A stretch of 64,000 nt of DNA from Cryptosporangium arvum DSM 44712 (GCF_000585375.1 NZ_KK073874.1:5789864-5853863); one strand, 5' to 3'. Positions 10,096 through 18,573 are shown, numbered from the stretch's first letter. Numbers and translations are program-made. The notes: a model not told the origin generated them from the sequence alone.

Positions 10096-11985
10096 GTGAG
10101 CAAGCAGGTCCAGCGGTTGGACCGTGTGGTGATCCGGTTTGCCGGTGATTCCGGTGATGGGATGCAGTTGACCGGTGATCGGTTCACGTCGGAGACCGCG
10201 TCGTTCGGGAATGATTTGTCGACGTTGCCGAATTTCCCGGCGGAGATCCGGGCGCCGCAGGGCACGTTGCCGGGGGTTTCGTCGTTTCAGGTGCATTTCG
10301 CCGATCACGACATCATGACGCCGGGGGATCGCCCGGATGTGCTGGTGGCGATGAACCCGGCGGCGTTGAAGGCGAACCTGGGGGATCTGCCGCGGGGCGC
10401 GACGGTCATCGTGGACACCCATGACTTCACCAAGCGGGCGTTGGCGAAGGTGGGGTATGGGGCGTCGCCGTTGGAGGACGGGTCGCTGGAGGCCTATCAC
10501 GTGCATTCGCTCGGGTTGACCGAGTTGACGTTGCAGGCGGTGGACGGGCTCGGGCTCTCGCGTAAAGACGCCGGGCGGGCGAAGAACATGTTCGCGCTGG
10601 GGTTGGTGTCGTGGTTGTATTCGCGGCCGATCGAGGCGACGGTGGGGTTCCTGGAGAAGAAGTTCGCCACCAAGCCGCAGGTGGCGGCGGCGAACGTGGC
10701 GGCGTTGAAGGCGGGCTGGAACTACGGGGAGACCACGGAGGATTTCTCGGTCACCTATGAGGTGAAACCGGCGCCGATGCCCTCGGGTACTTACCGCAAC
10801 ATTTCCGGGAACCTGGCGTTGGCCTACGGGCTGCTGGCCGCCGGGCAGCGCGCCGGTCTGCCGTTGTTCCTGGGCGCGTATCCGATCACGCCGGCCTCGG
10901 ACGTGCTGCACGAGTTGTCGAAGCACAAACGGTTCGGGGTGCGGGCGTTCCAGGCCGAGGACGAGATCGCCGCGATCGGCGCCGCCCTCGGCGCGTCCTT
11001 CGGCGGCGCGCTGGGCATCACGACCTCCTCGGGGCCGGGGATCGCGTTGAAGTCCGAGACCATCGGGTTGGCGGTGTCGCTGGAACTGCCGCTGGTGGTG
11101 GTCGACATTCAACGCGGTGGCCCGTCGACCGGGTTGCCGACCAAGACCGAGCAGTCGGATCTGTTGCAGGCCATGTTCGGGCGCAACGGCGAAGCCCCGG
11201 TACCGATCGTGGCGCCGCGCTCCCCGAACGATTGTTTCGACGCCGCGATCGAAGCGGCGCGCATCGCGGTCACCTACCGCACCCCGGTGTTCCTGCTCTC
11301 CGACGGGTATCTGGCCAACGGCTCCGAGCCGTGGCAGGTCCCGGCCGTGGACACCCTGCCGGATCTGCGGACCGAGTTCGCGTCGGAGAAAAACCATGGG
11401 GAGGAGTTCTGGCCGTATCTGCGGGACCCCGACACCCTGGCCCGGCCGTGGGCCATCCCCGGTACTCCCGGCCTGGAACACCGCATCGGCGGCATCGAGA
11501 AAGCCGACGGGTCGGGCAACATCTCCTACGACCCGGCCAACCACGACCTGATGGTGCGCACCCGCCAAGCCAAAATCGACGGCATCGCCCGGTCCATCCC
11601 CGCGTTGGAGGTCGACGACCCCTCCGGCGACGCCGACGTGCTGGTGCTGGGCTGGGGCTCCACCTACGGCCCCATCGGCGCCGCCGCCCGCCGGGTGCGC
11701 CGCGCCGGAATGAAAATCGCCCAGGCGCACCTGCGGCACCTCAACCCGTTCCCGGACAACCTCGGCGAGGTCCTCCACCGCTACCAGCGTGTGGTCGTGC
11801 CCGAGATGAACCTCGGCCAACTCGCCCTGCTCCTCCGCGCGAAATACCTGGTCGACGTCGTCTCCTACAACCAGGTCCGCGGCCTACCCTTCCGCGCCGA
11901 AGAACTCGAAGAAGTCCTCACCAACGTCATCACGCAGGCCGCCGGCACCACCGACACGGCCGATGAGATTGGGATCACCCGATGA
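10096..11985 (+). CDS. korA: 2-oxoglutarate:ferredoxin oxidoreductase, fused gamma-alpha subunit
   Basis: The product has 629 residues. The gamma domain (residues about 1-200) has VVIRFAGDSGDGMQLTGDRF, the CoA-ester-forming oxidoreductase signature. The alpha domain begins near ISGNLALAYGLLAAGQRAGL and carries FLGAYPITPASD and SGPGIALKSETIGLAVSLELP with VVDIQRGGPSTGLPTKTEQSDL. With KorB it oxidatively decarboxylates 2-oxoglutarate to succinyl-CoA and reduces ferredoxin, an alternative TCA step known from mycobacteria. The GTG start has AGGAGG at 10082-10087. Its stop overlaps korB by ATGA. Synonymous codon preference switches from G-ending (frequent TTG Leu) to C-ending near 11.2 kb. Confidence 0.92.
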   Translation: MSKQVQRLDRVVIRFAGDSGDGMQLTGDRFTSETASFGNDLSTLPNFPAEIRAPQGTLPGVSSFQVHFADHDIMTPGDRPDVLVAMNPAALKANLGDLPRGATVIVDTHDFTKRALAKVGYGASPLEDGSLEAYHVHSLGLTELTLQAVDGLGLSRKDAGRAKNMFALGLVSWLYSRPIEATVGFLEKKFATKPQVAAANVAALKAGWNYGETTEDFSVTYEVKPAPMPSGTYRNISGNLALAYGLLAAGQRAGLPLFLGAYPITPASDVLHELSKHKRFGVRAFQAEDEIAAIGAALGASFGGALGITTSSGPGIALKSETIGLAVSLELPLVVVDIQRGGPSTGLPTKTEQSDLLQAMFGRNGEAPVPIVAPRSPNDCFDAAIEAARIAVTYRTPVFLLSDGYLANGSEPWQVPAVDTLPDLRTEFASEKNHGEEFWPYLRDPDTLARPWAIPGTPGLEHRIGGIEKADGSGNISYDPANHDLMVRTRQAKIDGIARSIPALEVDDPSGDADVLVLGWGSTYGPIGAAARRVRRAGMKIAQAHLRHLNPFPDNLGEVLHRYQRVVVPEMNLGQLALLLRAKYLVDVVSYNQVRGLPFRAEELEEVLTNVITQAAGTTDTADEIGITR

Positions 11986-13220
11986 CCGAGCCGCAGCTTC
12001 CCTCCGAGCCGCAGCTTCCCTCCGAGCGGCAGGTGGACGAAGGCCGTGCCCCCGAGGCGCTGCAGTCCCCCGACCGCCGCAGCCCCGTCGCCGACTCCGC
12101 CGGCAGCCCCGCTGCTTCGAGCCCCGCCGCCGTGGGTGGCCCCGCTGCGCGGGGTGCCGCGGGCGGTGGCGCCGGGCGCGCCAAGGCCGGCACGGTGGCG
12201 CTGGACTTCCCGAGCATGCGGCTGGTGCCCAAGACCGACACCCCGCAGAAAGCCGGCGACTTCAAAACCGACCAAGAAGTCCGCTGGTGCCCCGGCTGCG
12301 GCGACTACGCCATCCTCGCCGCCGTCCAATCCTTCATGCCCCAACTCGGACTCAAACGCGAAAACATCGTGTTCGTCTCCGGAATCGGCTGCTCCAGCCG
12401 CTTCCCCTACTACATGAACACCTACGGGATGCACTCCATCCACGGACGCGCCCCCGCCATCGCCACCGGCCTGTCCACCAGCCGCCCCGACCTCTCCGTC
12501 TGGGTCGTCACCGGCGACGGCGACGCCCTCTCCATCGGCGGCAACCACCTCATCCACGCCCTGCGCCGCAACGTCAACCTCAAAATCCTGCTGTTCAACA
12601 ACCGCATCTACGGGCTGACCAAAGGCCAGTACTCCCCCACCTCCGAAGTCGGCAAAATCACCAAATCCACCCCCATGGGATCCCTGGACCACCCCTTCAA
12701 CCCCGTGTCCCTGGCCCTCGGCGCCGAAGCATCATTCGTCGGCCGGGCCATCGACTCCGACCGCAAACAACTCACCAGCGTGCTGCACGCCGCCGCCCAG
12801 CACGAAGGCTCCGCCCTGGTCGAGATCTACCAGAACTGCAACATCTTCAACGACGGCGCCTTCGAACTCCTCAAAGACAACGCCACCAAAGACGACTGGA
12901 CCATCCGCCTCGAACACGGCCAGCCGCTGCGCTTCGGCAAAGACAACGAGAAAGGCGTCCTCCGCGGGACCTTCGAAATCGTCGACGTCAACGACGACAA
13001 CGAGAAAGACCTCGTCGTCCACGACGCCCACGGCGAGAACCCCGCCTACGCCTTCGCGCTCTCCCGCATCCCGCGCTACACCCCGGTCGGGATCTTCCGC
13101 TCGGTCGAACGTCCCACTTACGACACGGAGATGGCGGCCCAGCTCGACACCGCCCGAGCCCGCGGCGGCGCCGACCTCCAGCAGTTGCTCCACGGCAACG
13201 ACACCTGGACGGTTGGCTAG
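11982..13220 (+). CDS. korB: 2-oxoglutarate:ferredoxin oxidoreductase, beta subunit
   Basis: The product has 412 residues. Iron-sulfur cysteines appear in RWCPGCGDYAIL, SGIGCSSRFPYY and YQNCNIFNDGAF. The thiamine diphosphate motif is VVTGDGDALSIGGNHLIHAL with FNNRIYGLTKGQYSPTS after it. The first 70 or so residues are a Ser/Pro/Ala/Gly-rich tail, with PQLPSE encoded by a short direct repeat near 11990-12030. This tail is longer than I recall for mycobacterial KorB and is probably disordered. The gene is translationally coupled to korA. A small methyltransferase gene follows 5 bp downstream. Confidence 0.92.
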   Translation: MTEPQLPSEPQLPSERQVDEGRAPEALQSPDRRSPVADSAGSPAASSPAAVGGPAARGAAGGGAGRAKAGTVALDFPSMRLVPKTDTPQKAGDFKTDQEVRWCPGCGDYAILAAVQSFMPQLGLKRENIVFVSGIGCSSRFPYYMNTYGMHSIHGRAPAIATGLSTSRPDLSVWVVTGDGDALSIGGNHLIHALRRNVNLKILLFNNRIYGLTKGQYSPTSEVGKITKSTPMGSLDHPFNPVSLALGAEASFVGRAIDSDRKQLTSVLHAAAQHEGSALVEIYQNCNIFNDGAFELLKDNATKDDWTIRLEHGQPLRFGKDNEKGVLRGTFEIVDVNDDNEKDLVVHDAHGENPAYAFALSRIPRYTPVGIFRSVERPTYDTEMAAQLDTARARGGADLQQLLHGNDTWTVG

Positions 13221-13225
13221 ACCCC

Positions 13226-13639
13226 ATGCTGTCCCCGCGGCTCGCCGCCCTCGTCGACGCCCTGCCGCTGCGCCCGGACTCGCGCGTCCTCGAGATCGGC
13301 TGCGGGCCGGGCGCGGCGGCGCGTGCGGTCGCGGCCCGGCTGACCACGGGCCGGATCGTGGCCATCGACCGCTCGGCGGCCGCGATCCGCCAGGCCGAAT
13401 CGGCCGGTGCCGAGGAGATCGCCGCCGGCCGCCTCCGCGTCCGCCGGATCGCGGCCGAGGCCTTCGTGCTCGACCCCGGTGAACCCCCGTTCGACCTGGT
13501 TTTCGCCGTCCGGGTCGGCGCTCTGGACGGCCGCCTCCCGGAGCTCGGCGCGCAGGTCCTCCGCCGCTTGGCCGAGTGCACCACTCCGGACGCCCGGCTC
13601 TACGTCGACGGTCACCACCACCCGATCCCCCGGGCTTGA
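13226..13639 (+). CDS. Small class I SAM-dependent methyltransferase
   Basis: The product has 137 residues. It contains motif I DSRVLEIGCGPGAAARAVAA and the acidic end of strand 2 in GRIVAIDRSAAAI, then PFDLVFAVRVGALDG. It is short for the fold, holding little beyond the SAM-binding Rossmann core, so its substrate-recognition part is minimal or lost. It starts 5 bp after korB and is probably the last gene of that operon. The substrate is unknown. Confidence 0.7.
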   Translation: MLSPRLAALVDALPLRPDSRVLEIGCGPGAAARAVAARLTTGRIVAIDRSAAAIRQAESAGAEEIAAGRLRVRRIAAEAFVLDPGEPPFDLVFAVRVGALDGRLPELGAQVLRRLAECTTPDARLYVDGHHHPIPRA

Positions 13640-13662
13640 CAGGCACGCCGCCTGGCGCGAAG

Positions 13663-13680
13663 GTAAACCATATGGTTCAC
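13663..13680. promoter_or_regulatory. Palindromic operator over the ArsR start codon
   Basis: GTAAACCATATGGTTCAC is symmetric at 16 of 18 positions, with a perfect 12-bp core AACCATATGGTT that includes the ATG at 13672. A GAAGG ribosome site (13659-13663) abuts it. A TTGACA hexamer lies at 13636-13641. Autoregulation by the ArsR protein is likely. The same ACCATATGGT core occurs at 3213-3222. Confidence 0.55.
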
Positions 13681-13977
13681 CGTCAGTTCGCGGCTCTGGG
13701 CGACCCGACCCGTCTGGCCATCGTCGAACGGCTCGTTCGCGGGCCGTCGACGGCCGGCGATCTCGCGGCGCCGACGTCGATGTCGCTGCCCGCCGTCCTC
13801 AAGCACGTCCGCGTGCTCGAAGAGGCCGGTCTGGTGACGACGGTCAAACGGGGCCGCGTCCGCGAATGCCGGTTGCGTGACGACGCGCTCGTCGCCGTGG
13901 CCGAGTGGACCGCACGGCAGCAGGCGCTCTGGTCGACCCGGCTGGACGCTCTCGGCACTCTCCTGGAGGAATCGTGA
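13672..13977 (+). CDS. ArsR family winged-helix regulator
   Basis: The product has 101 residues. The N-terminus HRQFAALGDPTRLAIVERL is typical of the ArsR subgroup that partners SRPBCC proteins, and the recognition helix lies in MSLPAVLKHVRVLEEAGLV. No cysteine pair for metal sensing is present, so this is a non-metal type. The GTGA overlap with the next gene forms an ArsR-SRPBCC module, a common pairing in actinomycetes. A palindrome covering the start codon suggests autorepression. Confidence 0.85.
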   Translation: MVHRQFAALGDPTRLAIVERLVRGPSTAGDLAAPTSMSLPAVLKHVRVLEEAGLVTTVKRGRVRECRLRDDALVAVAEWTARQQALWSTRLDALGTLLEES

Positions 13978-14426
13978 CCACCGCTCCGCTCCTGTCGTTC
14001 GACCTCGACCGCACCTACCCCGCGCCACCCGAGCGGGTCTGGGCCGCCTGGACCACCGCCGACCAGCTGGAGCGCTGGGTCCTGCCGGATCCGGAGTGGC
14101 GCGTGTCGAGCTGCGAGGTCGACGCCCACCAGGGCGGCGGCTACCGGCTCCGGTTCGGCCCGCGCCCGGACGGCGACTCGTACCGCGAGACGGCGACGTT
14201 CGCGGTGTACGAACCCGTGGAGCGTCTCGTCTTCGACGTGCTGACCGAGGGCGACGGCACGTCCGAGCGGTCACGCTGCACGGTGCGGTTCCGACCGGTG
14301 GACGGCGGCACCCACCTGGAGCTCACCGTCGAGGGCCTCTCCGGCCCGCAGGCGCTCGAGCACCTGCGTACCGGCTGGCAGTGGTGCCTGGAGGGCATCG
14401 CGGCCACGCTCGAGGCGACGGCGTGA
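13974..14426 (+). CDS. SRPBCC (AHSA1-like) domain protein
   Basis: The product has 150 residues. The Bet v1/AHSA1 fold is marked by DLDRTYPAPPERVWAAWTTA at the N-terminus, GGGYRLRFGPRPDG in the sheet and a C-terminal long helix ending GWQWCLEGIAATLEA. Such proteins bind hydrophobic ligands in a deep cavity, and those next to ArsR genes are thought to act with the regulator. The GTG start at 13974 overlaps the ArsR stop, and the stop overlaps the next start by GTGA. The ligand is unknown. Confidence 0.82.
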   Translation: MTTAPLLSFDLDRTYPAPPERVWAAWTTADQLERWVLPDPEWRVSSCEVDAHQGGGYRLRFGPRPDGDSYRETATFAVYEPVERLVFDVLTEGDGTSERSRCTVRFRPVDGGTHLELTVEGLSGPQALEHLRTGWQWCLEGIAATLEATA

Positions 14427-14851
14427 CGACGACCGGCGCCCCGGCCGCGAGCCGGACCTCGTTCGTCGTCACCGGGCTGGTCGCCAGTGCCGTCGCGGCG
14501 TCGGCGACCGGGCTCGCGGCCCTGCTCGCTCAGGCCGTCGGCGTCGATTTCGACGTCGTCGACGGCCAGACGATCCCGGTGCCCGGCTTCGTCGTGGTGG
14601 CGGGGTTCTTCTCGCTCGTCGGCGTGCTCGTCGCGGCCGCGTTCCGCCGCTGGAGCGCCCGCCCCGCCGTGCTGTTCGTCCGCACGGCGGTGGCGCTGAC
14701 CGTGGTCTCGTTGATCCCGCCGCTGGTGTCCGGAGCGGCCGCCGCCACGGTCGTCGCACTCGTCGTGTTACATCTGGTCCCGGCGGCCGTGATGATTCCC
14801 GTGCTGGCCCGGAGTCTGTCCGGTCAGGGCTTGCGGGCCACCGCGCCGTAG
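14423..14851 (+). CDS. DUF6069 family membrane protein
   Basis: The product has 142 residues with four hydrophobic segments. The first is VVTGLVASAVAASATGLAAL, the second PGFVVVAGFFSLVGVLVAAA, and the last ends the protein. The spacing and the loop with DVVDGQTIPV fit the DUF6069 family of actinobacterial membrane proteins of unknown role. It is the third gene of the ArsR-SRPBCC operon. Its last 28 bp overlap the convergent methyltransferase gene. Confidence 0.65.
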   Translation: MTTTGAPAASRTSFVVTGLVASAVAASATGLAALLAQAVGVDFDVVDGQTIPVPGFVVVAGFFSLVGVLVAAAFRRWSARPAVLFVRTAVALTVVSLIPPLVSGAAAATVVALVVLHLVPAAVMIPVLARSLSGQGLRATAP

Positions 14852-15615
14852 ACCGAGACCAGTTCGTCGCTGCGGTCGGCGAAGCGGTCCTGCTCGTCCG
14901 GGCGCCAGCGGTGCACGAGCGTGAGCCCCGGGTCGATCACGTCGAGCCCGTCGAAGAACCGCTCGATCTCGGCCTTCGGCCGGACCTGCATGGTGACGCC
15001 CCGCTCCGCGTAGATCGCCTCGACCTTCTTCCACTGCTCCGGCAGGAAGTCGCCGGTCAGGTGCGAGAGCGCGAGGAACGAACCGGACGGGAGCGCGTCG
15101 ACGAGTTCGCCGACGATGCGGTGCGGCTCGTCCGCGTCGCCGACGAAGTGCGCGATCGCGACCAGCAGCAGCGCCACCGGACGGTCGAAGTCCAGCGTCT
15201 CCTTGGCGGCCGCGAGGATGCGCGACGGGTCGCGGAAGTCCGCGTCGAGATAGTCGGTCGACCCTGCGGGGTTGCTGGTCAGCAGCGCCCGGGCGTGCGC
15301 GAGGACGATCGGGTCGTGGTCGATGTACACGATCCGCGCGCCCGGGTCGACGCCCTGGGCGACCTCGTGCACGTTCGGGGACGTCGGCAGCCCGGTGCCG
15401 ATGTCGAGGAACTGCCCGATGCCCTGCTCGCGCGTCAGGAACGTGACGACGCGCCGTAACCAGTCGCGGTTCGCGCCGGGGGCGACGTCGCTGGCCGGGT
15501 TGGAGCGGCGACCCTGCTCGGCCGCGGCCCGGTCGGCCGCGAAATTGTCCTTGCCGCCGAGGAGGTAGTCGTACACCCGCGCCGGATGCGGGACCTCGGT
15601 ACGCAAGTCAACCAC
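14824..15615 (-). CDS. SAM-dependent methyltransferase, Methyltransf_19 (DUF574)
   Basis: The product has 263 residues. The family N-terminus HPARVYDYLLGGKDNFAADR is unmistakable, followed by FLDIGTGLPTSPNVHEVAQ (SAM motif I), IVYIDHDPIVLAHARALL and LLLVAIAHFVGDADEP. These proteins are numerous in actinomycetes and mostly uncharacterised. GTG at 15615 has GAGGAG upstream. It is transcribed alone, toward the ArsR operon. Confidence 0.9.
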   Translation of the reverse strand: MVDLRTEVPHPARVYDYLLGGKDNFAADRAAAEQGRRSNPASDVAPGANRDWLRRVVTFLTREQGIGQFLDIGTGLPTSPNVHEVAQGVDPGARIVYIDHDPIVLAHARALLTSNPAGSTDYLDADFRDPSRILAAAKETLDFDRPVALLLVAIAHFVGDADEPHRIVGELVDALPSGSFLALSHLTGDFLPEQWKKVEAIYAERGVTMQVRPKAEIERFFDGLDVIDPGLTLVHRWRPDEQDRFADRSDELVSVYGAVARKP

Positions 15616-15665
15616 GACAGCTCCTCGTCAACATCGATCCAGTGAGGACATGATGCTGTCACGGG

Positions 15666-16064
15666 TCACACGAACTTCGCTTCCAGGTCGGCGAAGAACG
15701 CGGTGGACAACGCGAGAAAGTCGGCCTCGCGCAGGCCGATCGGATCCCCCACCCGCAGTTTCAGCACCGACGTCGCCGGGTCGAGCCGGATCGCCTTGTC
15801 CGTGCCCATCACACCGCCGTTGCTCAGCAGCGACATCGCGACCACCCGCACCTCGTTGAGCGGGTTGCCGTCCTTCTTCTCCAGCGTCCGCGTGCGGTGC
15901 ACGAAGTGGTGCTCGAGGCGCAGCACGAGGTTGTTGAAGAAGACCGGCTCGAACTCACGCACCTCCGGGGTCGATCCCAGCGCCCGGAACGCGTCCACCT
16001 GCACGCCGAGCTCACGCCGGCAGGCGTCCACGTAGTCCTGCGGGTACTTGTTCATCGCCAGCAT
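15666..16064 (-). CDS. Conserved hypothetical protein
   Basis: The product has 132 residues and I do not recognise a named family. The sequence is mainly helical and has a conserved-looking core with FFNNLVLRLEHHFVHRTRTL and GNPLNEVRVVAMSLL. No signal peptide or membrane segment is visible. ATG at 16064 has AAGGGG seven bases upstream, and a second ATG at 16055 is possible. It stands alone between the methyltransferase and the two-component operon. The paired His in LEHHFVHR might bind metal, which is speculation. Confidence 0.6.
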   Translation of the reverse strand: MLAMNKYPQDYVDACRRELGVQVDAFRALGSTPEVREFEPVFFNNLVLRLEHHFVHRTRTLEKKDGNPLNEVRVVAMSLLSNGGVMGTDKAIRLDPATSVLKLRVGDPIGLREADFLALSTAFFADLEAKFV

Positions 16065-16118
16065 CGCGCGCCCCTTCGACCGGTCGGTTCACCCTAGATC
16101 CCCCCGGCCGGGCCGCCG

Positions 16119-16745
16119 CTAATCCTCGGCCGGCAGGTGATCACGCACCCAGAGCGCCGCCGACGTGCGGTCGGAGACCCCGATGCGTTTGAACGCGTTG
16201 CCCAGGTGCACCTTCACGGTCCGTTCGGTGATGCCGAGCGTCCGCCCGATCTGCTTGTTCGCCAGCCCTCGCGCCACCAGCAGCAGCACCTCCCGTTCCC
16301 GGGGGCTGAGCAGCGCGGCCGGGTCGGGTGCCGCGCCCGGGAGCAGCGTCCGCGCCACCCGCGGATCGAGCGGCGCGTCGCCGCGCGCGGCCGCGTGGAT
16401 CCCGGCCACCAGGTCACGCGGGTCCGCGTCCTTGAGCAGGTAGCCGGTGGCTCCGGCGGCGAGCGCGTCCTGCACCGAGCTGCGTCCCGACGACGACGTC
16501 AGCACCAGCACCGTGCTGCCCGGCTGTTCCGCCAGCAGCCGCCTGGTCGCCTCGACCCCGTCCATCACCGGCATCGACAGGTCCATGAGCACGACGTCGG
16601 GCCGCAGCGAGGCCGCGAGTTCGATCGCCCGCGCGCCGTCCTCCGCCTCGCCGACGACGTCGATCTGATCGGCGTCCTCGAGAAGAGACGCGAGCCCGGC
16701 CCGGACGAGCGCGTGATCGTCCACCAGGAGTACCCGGATGCTCAT
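16119..16745 (-). CDS. NarL/FixJ-type response regulator
   Basis: The product has 208 residues. The receiver domain has acidic pocket D9-D10, phosphoacceptor D55 in VVLMDLSMPVMDG, a Thr-Ser switch in VLVLTSSSG and K in GYLLKDADP. The LuxR HTH at the C-terminus contains LSPREREVLLLVARGLANKQIG and ITERTVKVHLGNAFKRIGV. It is coupled by ATGA overlap to the kinase gene before it, so it is the cognate regulator. Targets are unknown. The secreted-protein gene heading the operon is a candidate. Confidence 0.92.
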   Translation of the reverse strand: MSIRVLLVDDHALVRAGLASLLEDADQIDVVGEAEDGARAIELAASLRPDVVLMDLSMPVMDGVEATRRLLAEQPGSTVLVLTSSSGRSSVQDALAAGATGYLLKDADPRDLVAGIHAAARGDAPLDPRVARTLLPGAAPDPAALLSPREREVLLLVARGLANKQIGRTLGITERTVKVHLGNAFKRIGVSDRTSAALWVRDHLPAED

Positions 16746-18091
16746 GGTTTCTTCTCCAAGCGCCAGCGGGTGCCGCCGCCCGGTCGGGACGCGACCGCGA
16801 GCGTCGCGCCCGCCTCCCGCGCGAGGTCGGCCATCACACGCAGCCCGAAGTGCCCCTCGGGGCCGACCGCGGCCGGGTCGAACCCGACGCCGTCGTCGGC
16901 GACCTCGAGCGTGACCGCTCCGGTCACCGCGACCACGACGTGCGCGGCGTCCGCGTGTTTCGCCACGTTGCGCAGGCTCTCCTGCGCCACCCGGAACAGC
17001 AGCGATTCGACGTCGGGCGTGAGCTCACGCGTGGGCTCGACGGTGATCTCCACCTCGGTTCCGCGCTCGCGCAGGCCGGTGACCAGGTCTTCGAGAGCGG
17101 CGGCCAGCCCCGAGTCGACGAGCGAGGGCGGATAGATGTCGACCAGCAGGGATCGCATGCTGCCGACCCCGGCGCGCACCGTGCCGGCCACCGAGTCCAG
17201 GCGCTCGGCGAGCGACTCGGCGCCCGGCGTCGCCCGGGCCTTGCCGGCCGCCGCCGCGACCGCGAACGCACCCGCGGTCAGGTCCTGGACGACGCCGTCG
17301 TGCAGCGTCGCGGCGATGCGTTTGCGTTCGGAGTCGGAGGCGGCCATCGCCCGCTCACGGAGCTGTTCGCGCTGGAGGGTGGCCCGGCGGACCCGGCCGA
17401 CCAGGGCCCAGATCACCGGCGCCTGGAGCACGAGCATGAGCAGCAGGCTGCTGACCGTGATGCTGGCGAAGCCCCGCCAGAGCTGCCCGCTGCGGTCGGT
17501 CACCGCGTCGTAGCGTGAGTAGGTCTCGAACAGCAGCGTCCGGCCGCCCGGGGTCCAGACCGGGCGGTAGACCTCGAGCAGCTTGCTGTCGCTGCGCTCG
17601 TACTGGTTCTCCGGCTCGTCGAGGTCGCTGACGTCGGCCCGGGTGCGCGGGGTCTCCAGGACACCGCGCTCGTCGTCGCCGAGCGGGAACGTCCGCCCGA
17701 TCAGGCGCGGTTCGTCGGAGTAGACGATCGTGCCGTCGGGTGTCCAGATCTTCGTGCGCACGATCGCGCCCACCAGGACCCCGGGCCGAATCACCGCGTC
17801 GAGCCGTTCCCGGGCGGCGGCCGCCGTGGTCCGGTCCGGGGAGAGCAACGCGTCCTCCAGCGCCGGGGTGACCACCGCCCCGGCCAGCAGGTCGGTGACG
17901 GTGAGCGCGTCGTTCACCGACTCGGACTCGGCCGCCTGGCGGGCGGCGATCGTGCCGGCCGAGGCCGCCACGCCGAACACCACCAGGACGGCGAGCACCG
18001 ACTGGACGATGATGCGGCGCCAGGACACCACCCGATCGGCCCGGGCGGGGTTCCCGGCGGCGGCGAGCACCACCCAGTTGTCGTCGGTCAC
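16742..18091 (-). CDS. Sensor histidine kinase (HisKA_3 type)
   Basis: The product has 449 residues. The first membrane helix (IIVQSVLAVLVVFGVAASAG) starts near residue 27. It is followed by an extracytoplasmic domain of about 170 residues resembling a PAS-like sensor (TKIWTPDGTIVYSDEPRLIG), then a second helix. The DHp helix has the phosphoacceptor H264 in ATLHDGVVQDLTAG. The ATPase domain has the N-box in VAQESLRNVAKHADA and G-box DDGVGFD. It lies 14 bp after the secreted repeat protein gene and overlaps the response regulator. The large external loop and the co-encoded secreted protein suggest sensing at the cell surface. Confidence 0.9.
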   Translation of the reverse strand: MTDDNWVVLAAAGNPARADRVVSWRRIIVQSVLAVLVVFGVAASAGTIAARQAAESESVNDALTVTDLLAGAVVTPALEDALLSPDRTTAAAARERLDAVIRPGVLVGAIVRTKIWTPDGTIVYSDEPRLIGRTFPLGDDERGVLETPRTRADVSDLDEPENQYERSDSKLLEVYRPVWTPGGRTLLFETYSRYDAVTDRSGQLWRGFASITVSSLLLMLVLQAPVIWALVGRVRRATLQREQLRERAMAASDSERKRIAATLHDGVVQDLTAGAFAVAAAAGKARATPGAESLAERLDSVAGTVRAGVGSMRSLLVDIYPPSLVDSGLAAALEDLVTGLRERGTEVEITVEPTRELTPDVESLLFRVAQESLRNVAKHADAAHVVVAVTGAVTLEVADDGVGFDPAAVGPEGHFGLRVMADLAREAGATLAVASRPGGGTRWRLEKKP

Positions 18092-18105
18092 GGGGAAATC
18101 CTTGC

Positions 18106-18573
18106 TCAGTCGTGGTTCGGACCGTCGTCCGACCCGCCGCCCTTACCGCTGTTGCCACTGCCCTTGCCGCTGTTCCCGCTGCCCTTGCCGCTGTTGTCGT
18201 CGTCGTCCCCGCCGCGGTTCCGGCGGCCGCCGTGGTCGTCGCCGGATTCGGTTCCGCTGGAGTGGGTGCTGCTGGAACGGGTGCTACCGGGGTGGGTGCT
18301 GCTGCGGTGCGTGCCGCGGTCGTCGCCGGGCTCGGCGGTGCGGTGGCCCTTGTCGTCACGCTGACGCAGGCCGCCCTTGTCGTCGGCCGACGCGGACGCC
18401 GAGGCCGACGCCGACGGCCGCGCCGTCGGGCTGTGGCTGGTCGCCGAGGGCGACGGCGCCGTCTTCACCGCGATCTCCCGGCTGAGCGCACTGTTGCCGG
18501 TCACCCCGGCCACCGCCGGTGCCGCCGCCGCGAGAACCGCCACCACACCGAGCGCTACGAACGTCGCTTTCAT
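18106..18573 (-). CDS. Secreted His/Asp/Ser/Gly-rich repeat protein
   Basis: The product has 155 residues. A Sec signal peptide (KATFVALGVVAVLAAAAPAVAG) is followed by low-complexity sequence. This comprises Ser-Ala dipeptides, a His-Ser-Thr stretch (THRSSTHPGSTRSSSTHSSG), an Asp run and NSGKGSG repeats encoded by 18-bp DNA repeats. There is no recognised fold. His and Asp clusters could bind metal ions. A strong GAGGAG site precedes the ATG. It is the first gene of a three-gene operon with a histidine kinase and response regulator, which suggests an accessory or target of that system. Confidence 0.7.
   Translation of the reverse strand: MKATFVALGVVAVLAAAAPAVAGVTGNSALSREIAVKTAPSPSATSHSPTARPSASASASASADDKGGLRQRDDKGHRTAEPGDDRGTHRSSTHPGSTRSSSTHSSGTESGDDHGGRRNRGGDDDDNSGKGSGNSGKGSGNSGKGGGSDDGPNHD

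Noticed and set aside
13636-13669. Standard promoter TTGACA with TAAACC before the ArsR gene
   Set aside because: Spacing is 22 bp, too long for a normal sigma-70-type promoter. TTGACA is noted but no -10 is assigned.
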